Below are positions 1 through 10,330 of a stretch of 64,000 nucleotides of DNA, piece by piece. The notes under the pieces are model-generated. The model saw nothing but the letters and a program-made list of their open reading frames with translations. It was not told the DNA's origin and searched no databases. A program made the position numbers and the translations under genes. The first letter of the stretch is position 1; the number at the start of each line of letters is the position of its first letter. The stretch lies in the NCBI RefSeq assembly GCF_015689175.1, contig NZ_CP065047.1, forward strand, positions 5,890,001-5,954,000, read 5' to 3'. The stretch is from Mycobacterium kubicae (GTDB lineage: Bacteria > Actinomycetota > Actinomycetes > Mycobacteriales > Mycobacteriaceae).

Positions 1-230
1 TGACCAGACGCTCATGTCTGGCGGGAAATTCGTGACTCTTCACTGGGTGGCGGAACCATGACCAGGCGATTCGGCCCATCCGTGACCGGGGTAATGGGTT
101 GGTACGCACAGTGACACTCCCTGCGATCGAACATCTCAGCCGGGTTATGACACATGCCCACTATGTGACTCAACCCACAAGCGACTATTAGACACCTGGG
201 TTCCGGCAAACACGAGCCGACGCGCCGAGC
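1..230. other. Intergenic sequence downstream of gltD, no gene recognised
   Basis: I see no convincing gene here. A 65-codon frame on the minus strand (12-209) has no recognisable domain and no good ribosome binding site, so I treat it as chance. The stretch is less GC-rich than the flanking genes, as expected for a spacer after the gltBD operon. Any upstream neighbour lies outside the window. Confidence 0.5.
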
Positions 231-247
231 GAAACACCGCGTGTTTC
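231..247 (-). terminator. Putative hairpin terminator after gltBD
   Basis: The arms GAAACAC (231-237) and GTGTTTC (241-247) form a perfect 7-bp stem with a 3-nt loop. The hairpin lies 17 bases past the gltD stop codon on the minus strand. There is no long U-tract, which is usual for mycobacterial terminators. The position suggests transcription termination of gltBD, but the symmetric stem could serve either direction. Termination is inferred. Confidence 0.5.
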
Positions 248-264
248 TGGTGTGGCTGCTGTGA

Positions 265-1731
265 CTACTGGAGCGGAGCGGCGGTGGGCTTGATCGGCGC
301 CGGGAGTGCGCTGACCCCCATCAGGTACCGGTCCACACCCTGGGCCGCGGCCCTGCCTTCAGCAATCGCCCAAACGATCAACGACTGGCCGCGACCCATG
401 TCGCCGGCAACGAAAACGCCGGGAACCGAGGTGTCGAAGTCGTCGCCGCGAGCCACGTTGCCGCGCTCGGTCAGCTTCACTTCGAGGTCGGTCAGCAGCC
501 CGGGCTTCTCCGGTCCGACGAATCCCATCGCCAGCAAAACCAAGTCGGCCTCCAGTTCGAAGTCCGATCCTTCGACCTTGACGAACTTGCCGTCTTGCAT
601 GCGCACTTCGTGCGCCTTGAGGGCGCAGACGCGGCCGTCCTGGCCGAGGAACTCCTCGGTGTTGACCGAGAAGACGCGCTCGCCGCCCTCTTCGTGTGCC
701 GACGACACCCGGTACATCAGCGGGTAGGTCGGCCAGGGGGTGGACGCCGCGCGGGTCTCGGGCGGGCGGGGCATGATCTCGAACTGGTGGATGCTTGCCG
801 CGCCCTGGCGGTGCGCGGTACCGAGGCAGTCAGCGCCGGTGTCACCACCGCCGATGATGATGACCTTCTTGCCGCGGGCGGTGATCGGCGGCTCGCCGTC
901 GGGCCCCAGCACGTCATCGCCTTCCTGGACCCGGTTGGCCCAGGGCAGGTACTCCATCGCCTGGTGGATGCCGTCCAGATCCCGCCCGGGGACCGGGAGG
1001 TCGCGGGCGGCGGTCGCACCGCCGGCCAGCACCACCGCGTCGAAGTCGGCGCGCAACTGTTCGACGGTGATGTCCACCCCGACGTTGACGCCCGTGCGGA
1101 ACTCGGTGCCTTCGGCCCGCATCTGCTCCAACCGCCGGTCCAGGACCCGCTTTTCCATCTTGAACTCGGGAATGCCGTACCGCAGTAGGCCACCGATGCG
1201 GTCGTCGCGCTCGAAGACGGTCACGTGGTGACCGGCGCGGGTGAGCTGCTGCGCCGCGGCCAGCCCGGCCGGGCCCGAACCCACGATGGCGACCTTCTTC
1301 CCGGTCAACTCCTCGGGCGGCAGCGGCTTGACGAAGCCTTCCTCGAAGGCGCGGTCGATGATCTCGAGCTCGATCTGCTTGATCGTCACGGGATCTTGGT
1401 TGATGCCCAGCACGCACGCCGGCTCGCACGGCGCCGGACACAACCGCCCGGTGAAGTCAGGGAAGTTGTTGGTGGCGTGCAGCCGTTCGATCGCATCGCG
1501 CCACCGACCGTTGCGCACCAGGTCGTTCCACTCCGGGATCAAGTTGCCCAGCGGACAGCCGTTGTGGCAGAACGGAATACCGCAATCCATGCAACGGGTG
1601 GCCTGCTCGCGCACCGCCCCTTCGCTGAAGTCCTCGTAGACCTCGTTCCAGTCGCGCAGTCGCAACGGCACCGGCCGACGCGACGGCAACTCCCGGTGGG
1701 TGTATTTCAGGAAGCCGCTCGGATCAGCCAT
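265..1731 (-). CDS. gltD: Glutamate synthase small (beta) subunit
   Basis: This is the NADPH-dependent subunit of glutamate synthase (GOGAT). It passes electrons from NADPH through FAD and iron-sulfur clusters to GltB, which makes glutamate from glutamine and 2-oxoglutarate. The protein is 488 residues. The N-terminal cysteine cluster region has [17 protein letters not shown] at about residues 41-57 and CPAPCEPAC further on. An FAD-binding Rossmann motif ([14 protein letters not shown]) starts near residue 147, and a second dinucleotide-binding motif ([11 protein letters not shown]) follows. I chose the ATG at 1731 rather than an in-frame start at 1761, because it gives the family length and overlaps the gltB stop (1724) by 8 bases. 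That implies translational coupling in a gltB-gltD operon. No frameshift or missing motif is seen. Confidence 0.97.
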   Translation of the reverse strand: MADPSGFLKYTHRELPSRRPVPLRLRDWNEVYEDFSEGAVREQATRCMDCGIPFCHNGCPLGNLIPEWNDLVRNGRWRDAIERLHATNNFPDFTGRLCPAPCEPACVLGINQDPVTIKQIELEIIDRAFEEGFVKPLPPEELTGKKVAIVGSGPAGLAAAQQLTRAGHHVTVFERDDRIGGLLRYGIPEFKMEKRVLDRRLEQMRAEGTEFRTGVNVGVDITVEQLRADFDAVVLAGGATAARDLPVPGRDLDGIHQAMEYLPWANRVQEGDDVLGPDGEPPITARGKKVIIIGGGDTGADCLGTAHRQGAASIHQFEIMPRPPETRAASTPWPTYPLMYRVSSAHEEGGERVFSVNTEEFLGQDGRVCALKAHEVRMQDGKFVKVEGSDFELEADLVLLAMGFVGPEKPGLLTDLEVKLTERGNVARGDDFDTSVPGVFVAGDMGRGQSLIVWAIAEGRAAAQGVDRYLMGVSALPAPIKPTAAPLQ

Positions 1732-4700
1732 GTGATGCCGCCATGATCGCTTTGTCCACATCTACACCGTCGCGTTCGGCTTCGGCGATGGCCTGCAGCA
1801 CCCGCTTGTAGTCGCGCGGCATCACCTTGGCAAAGTGCCGGTGTTGCGCGGCCCAGTCAGCCAGGATCCGCTGTCCCACAGCCGAATCGGTAGCGTCGAC
1901 GTGGGCCTGAATGATGCCGTGCAGGAAGTCGACGTCGTCTTCGTCGATGCTCTCCAGCTCGACCATTTCGGGATTGAGGTTGGCGGGCAGTGCGCCGTCC
2001 GGGTCGTATACGTAGGCCACCCCACCCGACATGCCGGCGGCGAAGTTGCGGCCGGTGCTGCCGAGGATGACCACCCGGCCGCCGGTCATGTACTCGCAGC
2101 CGTGGTCACCCACGCCCTCGACCACCGCATGCGCGCCGGAGTTGCGGACGGCGAAGCGTTCACCGACGACACCGCGCAGGTAAACCTCTCCGCTGGTGGC
2201 GCCGAACAGGATGACGTTGCCGCCGATGATGTTGTCTTCGGCCACGTAGTCAGTCGGTGCATTGTCCGACGGCCGCACCACGATGCGTCCGCCCGACAGG
2301 CCCTTGCCGACGTAGTCGTTGGCGTCACCGTAGATCCGCAAGGTGATGCCTTTGGGCACGAAGGCGCCGAAGCTGTTGCCGGCCGATCCGTCGAACGTGA
2401 TGTCGATGGTGCCGTCCGGCAGGCCTTGGCCCCCATAGGCTTTGGTGACCTCGTGGCCCAGCATGGTGCCGACCGTGCGGTTGACGTTGCTGATGGTGGT
2501 CGAGAAGCGGACCGGTTTCTGCGAATCCAGCGCCTCCCTGCTCATGACGATCAGCTGCTGGTCGAGCGCCTTGTCCAGACCGTGGTCCTGACGCGAGCTG
2601 CAATACAGGTCCTGGTTCATGAACGCCGACTCCGGCTCGTGCAGAACCGGTGTCAGGTCCAGCCGGTGGGCCTTCCAGTGCGCGCGGGCCAGCGTGGTGT
2701 CCAGTGCACCGACCTGCCCGACGGCTTCGTTGAAGGTACGGAAACCCAACTGCGCCATGTACTCGCGGACCTCTTCGGCGATGAACATGAAGAAGTTCTC
2801 CACGAACTCGGGCTTGCCGGCGAATCGCTCGCGCAGCACCGGGTTCTGGGTGGCCACGCCCACCGGGCAGGTGTCGAGGTGGCAGACCCGCATCATGATG
2901 CAGCCCGACACCACCAGCGGCGCGGTGGAGAAGCCGAACTCCTCGGCACCGAGCAAGGCTCCGATCATCACGTCGCGGCCGGTCTTGAGCTGGCCGTCCA
3001 CCTGGACCACGATCCGGTCGCGTAAACCGTTGAGCAGCAACGTCTGCTGCGTCTCGGCCAGTCCCAGCTCCCAGGGCGCGCCGGCGTGCTTCATCGACGT
3101 CAGCGGCGTCGCGCCGGTGCCGCCGTCGTGTCCGGAGATCAGGACGACATCGGCGTGTGCCTTCGACACGCCCGCTGCGACGGTGCCGACGCCGTTCTCC
3201 GAGACCAGCTTGACGTGCACCCGCGCGGACGGGTTGGCGTTCTTCAGGTCGTGGATCAGCTGAGCCAGGTCCTCGATGGAGTAGATGTCGTGGTGCGGCG
3301 GCGGCGAGATCAGCCCCACCCCGGGCGTGGAGTGCCGGACCTCGGCCACCCACGGGTACACCTTGTGCCCCGGAAGCTGGCCGCCCTCACCGGGTTTCGC
3401 CCCTTGGGCCATCTTGATCTGGATGTCGGTGCAGTTGGTCAGGTAGTGCGAGGTGACGCCGAACCGGGCCGAGGCCACCTGCTTGATCGCGCTGCGGCGC
3501 CAGTCCCCGTTGGGGTCGCGTTCGAAGCGTTTGACGTCCTCGCCGCCTTCACCGCTGTTGGAGCGGCCGCCCAGCCGGTTCATGGCGATGGCGAGTGTTT
3601 CGTGGGCTTCGGCGGAGATCGAGCCGTAGCTCATCGCCCCCGTCGAGAAGCGCTTGACGATCTCGCTGGCCGGTTCGACCTCGTCCAGCGGAACCGGGGG
3701 GCGTACGCCGGCACGGAATTTCAGCAATCCGCGCAGCGAGGCCATCCGCTCGCTCTGGTCGTCGATCAGACGGGTGTAGTCCTTGAAGATCTTGTACTGC
3801 CCGGTGCGGGTGGAGTGCTGCAGCTTGAACACCGTCTCGGGGTTGAACAAGTGGTACTCGCCCTCGCGGCGCCACTGGTACTCACCGCCCACCTCGAGTT
3901 CGCGGTGCGCACGCTCGTCGGGCCGCTCCAGGTAGGCCAACTTGTGGCGGGTAGCGACGTCGGCGGCGATGTCGTCCAGTGTGATGCCGCCGACCGGGCA
4001 GCTCATGCCGGTGAAGTACTCGTCGAGCACCTCCTCGGACACGCCGACCGCCTGGAACAGCTGCGCGCCGGTGTAGGAGGCCAGCGTCGAAATGCCCATC
4101 TTGGACATGACTTTCAGCACGCCCTTGCCGGCGGCTTTGACGTAATTCTTCAGCGCGGTCTCGCGGTCCACGCCGTCGAAGACGCCCCGGTCGAGCATGT
4201 CCTCGATGGACTCGAAGGCCAGGTACGGGTTGACCGCGGCGGCTCCGCAGCCGACCAGCATCGCCATGTGGTGCACCTCGCGGGCGTCACCGGATTCGAC
4301 CACCAGCCCGACATGGGTGCGGGTCCGGTCGCGCACCAGGTGGTGGTGCACCGCCGCGACGGCAAGCAACGACGGGATGGGCGCCAGTTGCTCGTTGGAG
4401 TCGCGGTCGGACAGGATGATCAGCCGCGCGCCGTCGGCAATGGCCGCCGAGGCCTGCGCACGAATATCGGTCAGCGCCTCGGCCAACCCGGTGCCGCCTT
4501 CGGCGACCGGGTAGAGACAGTGAATGACCTTGGAGCACATGCCATGCGGGCGCCCGTTGACCTCGTCGTCAGGGTCGAGGTTGATCAGCTTGGCCAGCTC
4601 GTAGTTACTCAGGATCGGCTGCTGCAGCACGATCTGGTGACAGGATTCCTCCGTCGGGGTGAGCAGGTCGCGCTCACCACCGGTGGTGCCCTGCAAGCTG

Positions 4701-6307
4701 GTCACCACCTCTTCCCGGATGGCGTCCAGCGGCGGGTTGGTCACCTGAGCGAACAACTGCTGGAAGTAGTCGAAGAGCATCCGGGGACGCCGCGACAGCA
4801 CCGCGACGGGGGTGTCGGTGCCCATCGAGCCGATCGGCTCGGCGCCGGTGCGGGCCATCGGCGCAACCAGCAGGTTGAGCTCTTCGTAGGTGTAGCCAAA
4901 GGCCAACTGCCGCATGACAAGTCGGTCGTGCGACATCCGGACTTGCTTGCTTTCGGGCAGTTTCTCGATCGGCACCAAGCCCTTGTCGAGCCACTCCTGG
5001 TAGGGGTGCTCGGCAGCCAGTTCCGCCTTGATCTCCTCGTCGGCGACGATGCGGCCCTGGGTGGTGTCCACCAGAAACATCCGGCCGGGCTGCAGCCGCA
5101 TCCGCTTGACCACCGTGGACGGGTCGAGGTCCAGCACGCCGGCTTCGGACGCCATCACCACCAAGCCGTCTTCGGTGACCCAGATCCGCGACGGCCGTAA
5201 GCCGTTGCGGTCCAGCACAGCGCCGACGATGGTGCCGTCGGTGAACGTGATCGACGCCGGTCCGTCCCAGGGCTCCATCAAAGAAGCGTGGTACTGGTAG
5301 AACGCGCGCCGGGCGGGGTCCATCGATTCATTGCGTTCCCACGCCTCGGGGATCATCATCAGCACCGCGTGGGCCAGGCTGCGGCCACCGAGGTGAAGCA
5401 ATTCGACGACCTCGTCGAACCGCGCGGTATCCGACGCGCCCGGAGTGCAGATCGGGAACAGCTTCTCCACGTCGTCCGTCGACCCGAACACGTCGGTCTT
5501 GATCAACGCTTCACGTGCCCGCATCCAGTTCTCGTTGCCGGTGACGGTGTTGATCTCGCCGTTGTGGGCGATGCGCCGGAACGGATGCGCCAGCGGCCAC
5601 GACGGGAAGGTGTTGGTGGAGAACCGCGAGTGCACGATGCCCAGCGCGCTGGTCAGCCGGTCGTCTTGCAGGTCCAGGTAGAAAGCCTTGAGCTGCGGGG
5701 TGGTCAGCATGCCCTTGTAGACGAAGGTCTGCCCGGACAGGCTCGGGAAGTACACCGTCTCGCGGCCGGGTCCGTCCTGACCGGGGCCCTTGGTGCCGAG
5801 TTCGTGTTCGGCGCGCTTGCGCACGATGTAGGCGCGGCGCTCCAGGCTCATGCCGGAGGCGCCCGCCATGAACACCTGGCGGAAGGTGGGCATGGCGTCG
5901 CGGGACAACGCGCCCAGCGACGAATCGTCGGTCGGCACGTGCCGCCAGCCCAGTACCTGCAGCCCTTCGGATTCGGCGATCTTCTCGACGGCCGCGCACG
6001 CCGCGGCGGCGTCCTTGGACGACTGCGGCAGGAAGGCGATACCCGTGGCGTAGCTGCCCGGGGCGGGCAACTCGAAATCGACGACCTCCCGCAGGAATTG
6101 GTCGGGGACCTGAATCAGGATGCCCGCACCGTCACCGCTGCGCGGTTCGGCGCCCTGAGCACCGCGATGTTCCAGGTTGAGCAGCGCGGTGATCGCCTTG
6201 TCCACGATGTCGCGGCTTCGCCGGCCGTGCATATCCACGACCATGGCCACCCCGCACGCATCGTGTTCGAATGCGGGGTTGTACAGCCCGACGCGCTTGG
6301 GCGTCAT
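1724..6307 (-). CDS. gltB: Glutamate synthase large (alpha) subunit
   Basis: This is the large ferredoxin/NADPH-type GOGAT subunit (1527 residues). It hydrolyses glutamine in an N-terminal class II amidotransferase domain and channels ammonia to an FMN site, where 2-oxoglutarate becomes glutamate. The nucleophile is the cysteine in HDACGVAMV (about residue 18), normally exposed by removal of a short propeptide. The synthase domain carries the [3Fe-4S] ligand set C-x5-C-x4-C in [15 protein letters not shown]. The C-terminal region shows the GltB beta-helix, with repeats such as SGGRIVV and TGGRVVI. A GTG lies two codons upstream (6313), but the ATG at 6307 follows a good AGGTGGGA ribosome site and matches the family length. 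It is first in the operon with gltD. Confidence 0.97.
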   Translation of the reverse strand: MTPKRVGLYNPAFEHDACGVAMVVDMHGRRSRDIVDKAITALLNLEHRGAQGAEPRSGDGAGILIQVPDQFLREVVDFELPAPGSYATGIAFLPQSSKDAAAACAAVEKIAESEGLQVLGWRHVPTDDSSLGALSRDAMPTFRQVFMAGASGMSLERRAYIVRKRAEHELGTKGPGQDGPGRETVYFPSLSGQTFVYKGMLTTPQLKAFYLDLQDDRLTSALGIVHSRFSTNTFPSWPLAHPFRRIAHNGEINTVTGNENWMRAREALIKTDVFGSTDDVEKLFPICTPGASDTARFDEVVELLHLGGRSLAHAVLMMIPEAWERNESMDPARRAFYQYHASLMEPWDGPASITFTDGTIVGAVLDRNGLRPSRIWVTEDGLVVMASEAGVLDLDPSTVVKRMRLQPGRMFLVDTTQGRIVADEEIKAELAAEHPYQEWLDKGLVPIEKLPESKQVRMSHDRLVMRQLAFGYTYEELNLLVAPMARTGAEPIGSMGTDTPVAVLSRRPRMLFDYFQQLFAQVTNPPLDAIREEVVTSLQGTTGGERDLLTPTEESCHQIVLQQPILSNYELAKLINLDPDDEVNGRPHGMCSKVIHCLYPVAEGGTGLAEALTDIRAQASAAIADGARLIILSDRDSNEQLAPIPSLLAVAAVHHHLVRDRTRTHVGLVVESGDAREVHHMAMLVGCGAAAVNPYLAFESIEDMLDRGVFDGVDRETALKNYVKAAGKGVLKVMSKMGISTLASYTGAQLFQAVGVSEEVLDEYFTGMSCPVGGITLDDIAADVATRHKLAYLERPDERAHRELEVGGEYQWRREGEYHLFNPETVFKLQHSTRTGQYKIFKDYTRLIDDQSERMASLRGLLKFRAGVRPPVPLDEVEPASEIVKRFSTGAMSYGSISAEAHETLAIAMNRLGGRSNSGEGGEDVKRFERDPNGDWRRSAIKQVASARFGVTSHYLTNCTDIQIKMAQGAKPGEGGQLPGHKVYPWVAEVRHSTPGVGLISPPPHHDIYSIEDLAQLIHDLKNANPSARVHVKLVSENGVGTVAAGVSKAHADVVLISGHDGGTGATPLTSMKHAGAPWELGLAETQQTLLLNGLRDRIVVQVDGQLKTGRDVMIGALLGAEEFGFSTAPLVVSGCIMMRVCHLDTCPVGVATQNPVLRERFAGKPEFVENFFMFIAEEVREYMAQLGFRTFNEAVGQVGALDTTLARAHWKAHRLDLTPVLHEPESAFMNQDLYCSSRQDHGLDKALDQQLIVMSREALDSQKPVRFSTTISNVNRTVGTMLGHEVTKAYGGQGLPDGTIDITFDGSAGNSFGAFVPKGITLRIYGDANDYVGKGLSGGRIVVRPSDNAPTDYVAEDNIIGGNVILFGATSGEVYLRGVVGERFAVRNSGAHAVVEGVGDHGCEYMTGGRVVILGSTGRNFAAGMSGGVAYVYDPDGALPANLNPEMVELESIDEDDVDFLHGIIQAHVDATDSAVGQRILADWAAQHRHFAKVMPRDYKRVLQAIAEAERDGVDVDKAIMAASHG

Positions 6308-7001
6308 TCCCACCTAACCCTTCAGCAGATTTCCTGCGGGCCTCATATGCCGATCCGAATTGGGGCTGCACCCGGAGGTTGCGGGCTTGACCCCTTCCGC
6401 CTTGTCGATAGGCTGTCCGCAAGCGGAGATTTTGTCGGTCAGGGTGTCGTCCGTGCAGCGCTGAACGGTGGCCCTGGACCTGATTTCGACAAGTCGTAAA
6501 ACGATATGACAGATACCGCCTGACATGCCAACTTCTTCAATAGTAGCTTGCCTACTGGCACGGGCGTAAATTCGCTGTAACCGATCTTCGACGGCCGTGT
6601 GGTGTGCGCTACAACGCCGGGACTGCCCCGTTCTGCACGGTTAACATGGCACCACCCAGCGACCGCGCCAATCCATTGGCGAAGTTTGCTCTGCGCCAGT
6701 CCGGGGCGGCCCGGACGCCGCCACCCGACTTCCCCGGCTTGTCACATCAGCACCAAGGAATCAGAGAAAGCGTGGCAGCGCTGCTTGTGGCCAGTTCCGC
6801 CCCGGGCCGGGCACCATGTCCGGCGGCCGCGGCACGGTGCGCGACGAGTTTGCGCGACGCTGAGTGCCAGGTTCGCTGGCGTCCACCACTGCCGACCTGG
6901 TGGGTGGGTGCCCAATACTGGAGGGATATGTCGTCATCGTCCGGCTTTGACGGATAACCGTGGGGTTCATCACCGATGGGCCCGCGTCTGCTGAGGAGCT
7001 C
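6308..7001. other. Divergent intergenic region between gltB and the Rv3860-type gene
   Basis: About 690 bases separate the two divergent genes, so both promoters should lie here. The part near 6520-6600 is relatively AT-rich. A short inverted repeat AGTAG-CTTGC-CTACT lies at 6542-6556. GTAAA-TTCGCT-GTAAC at 6566-6581 loosely resembles a GlnR-type box (GTnAC-n6-GnAAC), with two mismatches. GlnR control of gltBD would make sense but is not shown. A 117-codon plus-strand frame (6604-6957) has no domain and biased composition; I do not call it a gene. Confidence 0.4.
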
Positions 7002-8456
7002 ATGAACGAGCGCGAAGAATTCCTGCGCGACCGGGTACAGCCCGACCGGCCCGAGGCCCCTGCCGTCCCGCCGCCCGCGGCGCGGCCCGCTGACGCACGA
7101 TCGGCTCCACCGCGACCGCCCGCGCCGCCACCACAGGTCAGCCGTCCGCCGGCGCCGCCCACGCGTCCGCCAGCAGCGCCACCGACCCCGGCGCCGCCGC
7201 GGCCTGCCCCGGCCCCGGCGCACCGAGAACCGCCGGCGCAGTCCGCGCCCGACGCACCAGCAACCGAAGCGCCGACCCAGCACGTGCCGGCACCCCCGCC
7301 GCCACCACCACCCAGCCCGCCGCAGGCACCGCCACCACCGCCCCAGCCGCAGGCACCACCGCCGCCGCCGGGGCAGGCACCACCACCCCGGCCGCAGACC
7401 CCTGGCGCCGCGCACCCGCCGCCCCCGCCTCAGCCGCCCGGGCCGCCACCTCCCGCGCCGCACCCGCAGGCAGACCGGCCCGGGCTGCCACCCCCGAAGC
7501 AGCCGCAGATGCCCTGGGTCGACCCGGCGCTGTTGCAGGCTCGTGCGCGGACGCAACGCGACGAGCGCGGATGGCGCAAGTTCATGCGGGTGGCCACCCT
7601 CGGCCTGGTCAAGCTCGGGCCGTCACCCGCCGAACGTGAAGCCGCGGAGTTCGAGGCCGCGATCCGGATCCCGTTGCACGGCACCCACAAGGTCGGCGTG
7701 CTGGGCAAGGGCGGCGTCGGCAAGACCTCGGTCGCCGCCAGCGTCGGCTCCATCCTGGCCGAGCTGCGCCAGCAGGACCGCGTCGTCGCCATCGACGCCG
7801 ATACCGCGTTCGGGCGGCTCAGCAGCCGCATCGACCCGCGCACCACCGGTTCGTTCTGGGAACTGACCGCCGACAAGAACCTGCAATCGTTCGCCGACAT
7901 GACTTCACGCGTCGGGCGCAACGCCGTCGGCCTGTATGTGCTGGGCGGCGAGCCGGCATTCGGTCCGCGCCGGGTGCTCGATTCGGCGATCTACCGGGAA
8001 GCCGCTTTGCGACTGGACCGGCACTTCTCCATCTCGGTCATCGACTGCGGGTCCACGATGGACGCGGCCGTCACCCAGGAGGTGCTGCGGGACCTCGATG
8101 CGTTGATCGTGGTCTCCTCGCCGTGGGCCGACGGTGCCTCGGCGGCCGCCAAAACCATGGAGTGGCTCTCCGACCACAAGCTGACCGGCTTGCTGCAACG
8201 CAGCATCGTGGTGCTCAACGATTCCGACGGCCACGCGGACAAGCGCACCCGGTCGTTACTGGCTCGCGAATTCGTCGACCACGGCCAGCCTGTGGTCGAA
8301 GTGCCGTTCGATCCGCACCTGCGGCCCGGTGGTGTCATCGACGTAACGCAGGAGATGGCGCCGGCCACGCGGCTGAAGTTCCTACAGGTCGCGGCGACGA
8401 TCGTCGGCTACTTCTCGGCTCGAGCGCAACCGGATGCCGCCCGCAAAGGTGGATGA
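7002..8456 (+). CDS. Proline-rich MinD/ParA-like ATPase (Rv3860 type)
   Basis: This 484-residue protein resembles EspI in architecture. Residues about 15-170 are a disordered proline/alanine-rich region with runs such as PPPPPPPSPPQAPPPPP. Residues about 180-215 form a short linker (GWRKFMRVATLG...LGPSPAERE). The C-terminal half is a SIMIBI/MinD-type ATPase with the deviant Walker A motif GKGGVGKTS near residue 235 and a later DCGSTMDAA segment. The same linker and ATPase recur in EspI (25224-27149) and in the ATPase at 44354-45352. I chose ATG 7002 because GAGGAG lies 3 bases upstream; a GTG at 6960 is also in frame. M. tuberculosis has an equivalent gene between gltB and whiB6. A role in ESX-1 targeting or regulation is inferred; the function is not known. 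Confidence 0.85.
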   Translation: MNEREEFLRDRVQPDRPEAPAVPPPAARPADARSAPPRPPAPPPQVSRPPAPPTRPPAAPPTPAPPRPAPAPAHREPPAQSAPDAPATEAPTQHVPAPPPPPPPSPPQAPPPPPQPQAPPPPPGQAPPPRPQTPGAAHPPPPPQPPGPPPPAPHPQADRPGLPPPKQPQMPWVDPALLQARARTQRDERGWRKFMRVATLGLVKLGPSPAEREAAEFEAAIRIPLHGTHKVGVLGKGGVGKTSVAASVGSILAELRQQDRVVAIDADTAFGRLSSRIDPRTTGSFWELTADKNLQSFADMTSRVGRNAVGLYVLGGEPAFGPRRVLDSAIYREAALRLDRHFSISVIDCGSTMDAAVTQEVLRDLDALIVVSSPWADGASAAAKTMEWLSDHKLTGLLQRSIVVLNDSDGHADKRTRSLLAREFVDHGQPVVEVPFDPHLRPGGVIDVTQEMAPATRLKFLQVAATIVGYFSARAQPDAARKGG

Positions 8457-8486
8457 CGGCACCGGCGGCAGCGCAGTCCCTGCGGC

Positions 8487-9353
8487 CTAGACGGATCCCA
8501 TCCGCGCCGACGGGTCGGCCGTCGCCTCGATCTTGCTCACCCGGCGGTCGCGGATGGTCAACACGATGACGGCGAAAAGGCGCCGTTCGGCGAAGGCCAG
8601 CAGAACCGGTTGTCCGGCCGGCGCGGTCACCAGCGTGACCCCTGGCCCGAGGTAGCGCAGCAGGTTGGTGGCCACCTCGTGCGGTCCGTGGTTGATCTGC
8701 GGGGGCGGGGCGGGGTCCGCGATGACCGTTCCCACTCCCCACACCGTCGGGTCCAACACCGCCGCGAGTGCGGCGACGTCGCCATTGGCGCACGCGGTGA
8801 TGAACATCTCGGTGACCAGCTGATGTTCTGTGGGTGCGACGTCATTCAACTTCGGTTGCGCGGCAACGAATTTCGAGCGAGCCCGGCGCGCCAACTGGCG
8901 GCAGGTGCCGACCGGGCGACCGACCGTTTCGGCGATGCTGTCGAACGGAAATCCGAACACATCGTGCAGCACGAAGGCCACCCGTTCACCCGGACTGAGT
9001 CTGCGTAGCACCTCGAGTAACGCGGTGCGAACCTCGTCGTCGAGGGTGATCCGTTCGGCCGGGTCCAACTCGGCCGACTGCTGCGCCGCGGCTGTCGAGC
9101 CGAGTTGTTCATAGCGGGCCCGCGCGGAGCGCACCTGATCCAGGCAGAGCCGGCTGGTCACGACGGTGAGCCACCCGCGGATGTCGTCGATCTGGGCGAG
9201 GTCGGCCCGTGACAGCCGCAGAAACGCCTCCTGCGCAACGTCTTCGGCGTTACCGACATCGCCGAGGATCTGATACCCGAGGTTGATCAGGTAGGGCCGG
9301 TGCTGGCGCCAGGCCTGCACCACCTGGTCACTGGTTGACGCCGCTGAGTCCAT
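8487..9353 (-). CDS. ECF sigma factor with C-terminal SnoaL-like domain (SigI/SigJ type)
   Basis: This 288-residue protein is an extracytoplasmic-function sigma factor. Region 2 spans about residues 15-90 (YLINLGYQILGDVGNAEDVAQ). Region 4 spans about 110-165 (LSPGERVAFVLHDVFGFPFD, then a helix-turn-helix ending RRARSKF). The C-terminal 115 residues resemble a SnoaL/NTF2-like fold, as in M. tuberculosis SigI and SigJ. In such proteins the tail replaces a separate anti-sigma factor and tunes activity. The neighbours fit the known pairing of SnoaL-tailed sigma factors with oxidoreductase or epimerase genes: an NmrA-type reductase and a nitroreductase are divergently transcribed. The upstream promoter starts so close to the ATG (9353) that the mRNA is probably leaderless. 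The M. tuberculosis locus, as I recall, lacks this gene here, so it is an accessory insertion. Confidence 0.88.
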   Translation of the reverse strand: MDSAASTSDQVVQAWRQHRPYLINLGYQILGDVGNAEDVAQEAFLRLSRADLAQIDDIRGWLTVVTSRLCLDQVRSARARYEQLGSTAAAQQSAELDPAERITLDDEVRTALLEVLRRLSPGERVAFVLHDVFGFPFDSIAETVGRPVGTCRQLARRARSKFVAAQPKLNDVAPTEHQLVTEMFITACANGDVAALAAVLDPTVWGVGTVIADPAPPPQINHGPHEVATNLLRYLGPGVTLVTAPAGQPVLLAFAERRLFAVIVLTIRDRRVSKIEATADPSARMGSV

Positions 9354-9361
9354 GCCATTCC

Positions 9362-9387
9362 GACGATCTGGGCGAAGGAAAAGTTAC
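9362..9387 (-). promoter_or_regulatory. Predicted ECF-type autoregulatory promoter of the sigma factor gene
   Basis: Read on the minus strand, GTAAC (9387-9383) is followed by exactly 17 bases and then CGTC (9365-9362). This is the usual spacing and -10 core of ECF promoters. The start codon at 9353 lies 8 bases beyond the CGTC, so the transcript would be nearly leaderless. The -35 element is one arm of a perfect inverted repeat (AAAGTTAC 9380-9387, GTAACTTT 9399-9406). Recognition by the adjacent sigma factor is inferred. Confidence 0.65.
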
Positions 9388-9398
9388 ATCGTGCGACG

Positions 9399-9424
9399 GT
9401 AACTTTCTCACCTGCGGGCCCGTC
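9399..9424 (+). promoter_or_regulatory. Predicted ECF-type promoter of the NmrA/nitroreductase operon
   Basis: On the plus strand, GTAAC (9399-9403) is followed by exactly 17 bases and CGTC (9421-9424). This mirrors the minus-strand promoter of the sigma gene. The two -35 elements are the arms of one inverted repeat with an 11-base spacer. A start near 9431 would leave a leader of about 33 bases before ATG 9464, which includes a good ribosome site GAAGGAG (9451-9457). The elements are seen; control by the neighbouring sigma factor is inferred. Confidence 0.65.
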
Positions 9425-9463
9425 CTTTCCAGCAGAGCACGTTTCTCACGGAAGGAGATCCGC

Positions 9464-10321
9464 ATGACAGTCGTGGTAACCGGGGCAACCGGCAATGTCG
9501 GGCGCCCCCTGGTCACGTTCCTCGCGGCCGCGGGTTCGCAGGTTCGGGCGCTGACCCGCCGGCCGCAGTCCGCCCACTTTCCCGACGGAGTCGAAGTCGT
9601 CGAGTCGGTGGACGACGCGGTGCAGGACGCGTCGGCAGTGTTCCTCAACTCCCGGGCGTTGGGTCCACAACTTCCCGGCGTGGTAGCTCGATGTGTGACC
9701 GCCGGTGTCACCAAACTCGTTGCGCTGTCGGCGATCAACGCCGATGATGACTTCGCCCGTCAACCGTCGCGCTTTCGCGGCGACCGCAACGAAGAGGTCG
9801 AGCAACTCGCCATCGACTCGGGGCTGCAGTGGGTCAGTCTGCGGCCGACGGTCTTCGCCACGAACTTCGTCGGCATGTGGTCGGCCCAGATCCGCAGCGG
9901 GGACGTGGTGGTCGGCCCGTACGCCGGCGCGGCGCAGGCGCCCATCGTGGAAAGCGACATCGCGGCGGTCGCAGCGCGAACGTTGTTGACCGATGACTTC
10001 GTCGGTCAGAAGATTCCACTGACCGGGCCGCAAGTGTTCACCAATGCCGAGTTGGTCGATGTCATCGGTGCTGTGCTCGGTCGCCCGCTGCGCTACCAAG
10101 AAATACCCGCGGACGTGGCGCGACAACGGCTGGCCGGCATGGGTGTCACGGCTGGCTTTCCCGCCGGGTTCTGGGACGCATACCTGGCCATGCTCGCCGC
10201 GACCCTCGACCAGCCCCCACTGGTCACTCACGACGTGGAGAAGATCCTCGATCGACCGGCACAGAGCTTCGCATCATGGGTCGCCCAAAATCGCGACCTT
10301 TTCACTAACCCGAATTCCTGA
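9464..10321 (+). CDS. NmrA-like NAD(P)-binding oxidoreductase/epimerase family protein
   Basis: This 285-residue protein belongs to the atypical short-chain dehydrogenase/NmrA group. An N-terminal Rossmann motif TGATGNVGRPLV begins near residue 6, followed by a basic segment (RALTRRPQ) typical of NADP binding. The middle region (LVALSAINADDD, then SLRPTVFATNF) matches the substrate-domain pattern of the family, where the usual catalytic Tyr-x3-Lys is degenerate. The start is ATG 9464, preceded by GAAGGAG at 7-base spacing. It is first in a two-gene operon with the nitroreductase 9 bases downstream. It is probably a target of the divergent sigma factor and may act in redox sensing or quinone/carbonyl reduction. 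The substrate is unknown. Confidence 0.85.
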   Translation: MTVVVTGATGNVGRPLVTFLAAAGSQVRALTRRPQSAHFPDGVEVVESVDDAVQDASAVFLNSRALGPQLPGVVARCVTAGVTKLVALSAINADDDFARQPSRFRGDRNEEVEQLAIDSGLQWVSLRPTVFATNFVGMWSAQIRSGDVVVGPYAGAAQAPIVESDIAAVAARTLLTDDFVGQKIPLTGPQVFTNAELVDVIGAVLGRPLRYQEIPADVARQRLAGMGVTAGFPAGFWDAYLAMLAATLDQPPLVTHDVEKILDRPAQSFASWVAQNRDLFTNPNS

Positions 10322-10330
10322 GGAGCAAAC

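Noticed and set aside
12..209. 65-codon minus-strand frame at the window edge
   Set aside because: No domain, no ribosome site and uneven composition. It is probably chance in GC-rich DNA.
3086..5200. Very long open frame antisense to gltB
   Set aside because: It mirrors the codon pattern of gltB, has no recognisable domain and no starts with ribosome sites. High GC makes such antisense frames common.
6566..6581. Possible GlnR box upstream of gltB
   Set aside because: It has two mismatches to the pattern and lies about 260 bases from the start codon. It is recorded in the intergenic entry and not called as a site.
6604..6957. 117-codon frame between gltB and the Rv3860-type gene
   Set aside because: It shows no similarity to any known family, has biased composition and no ribosome site.
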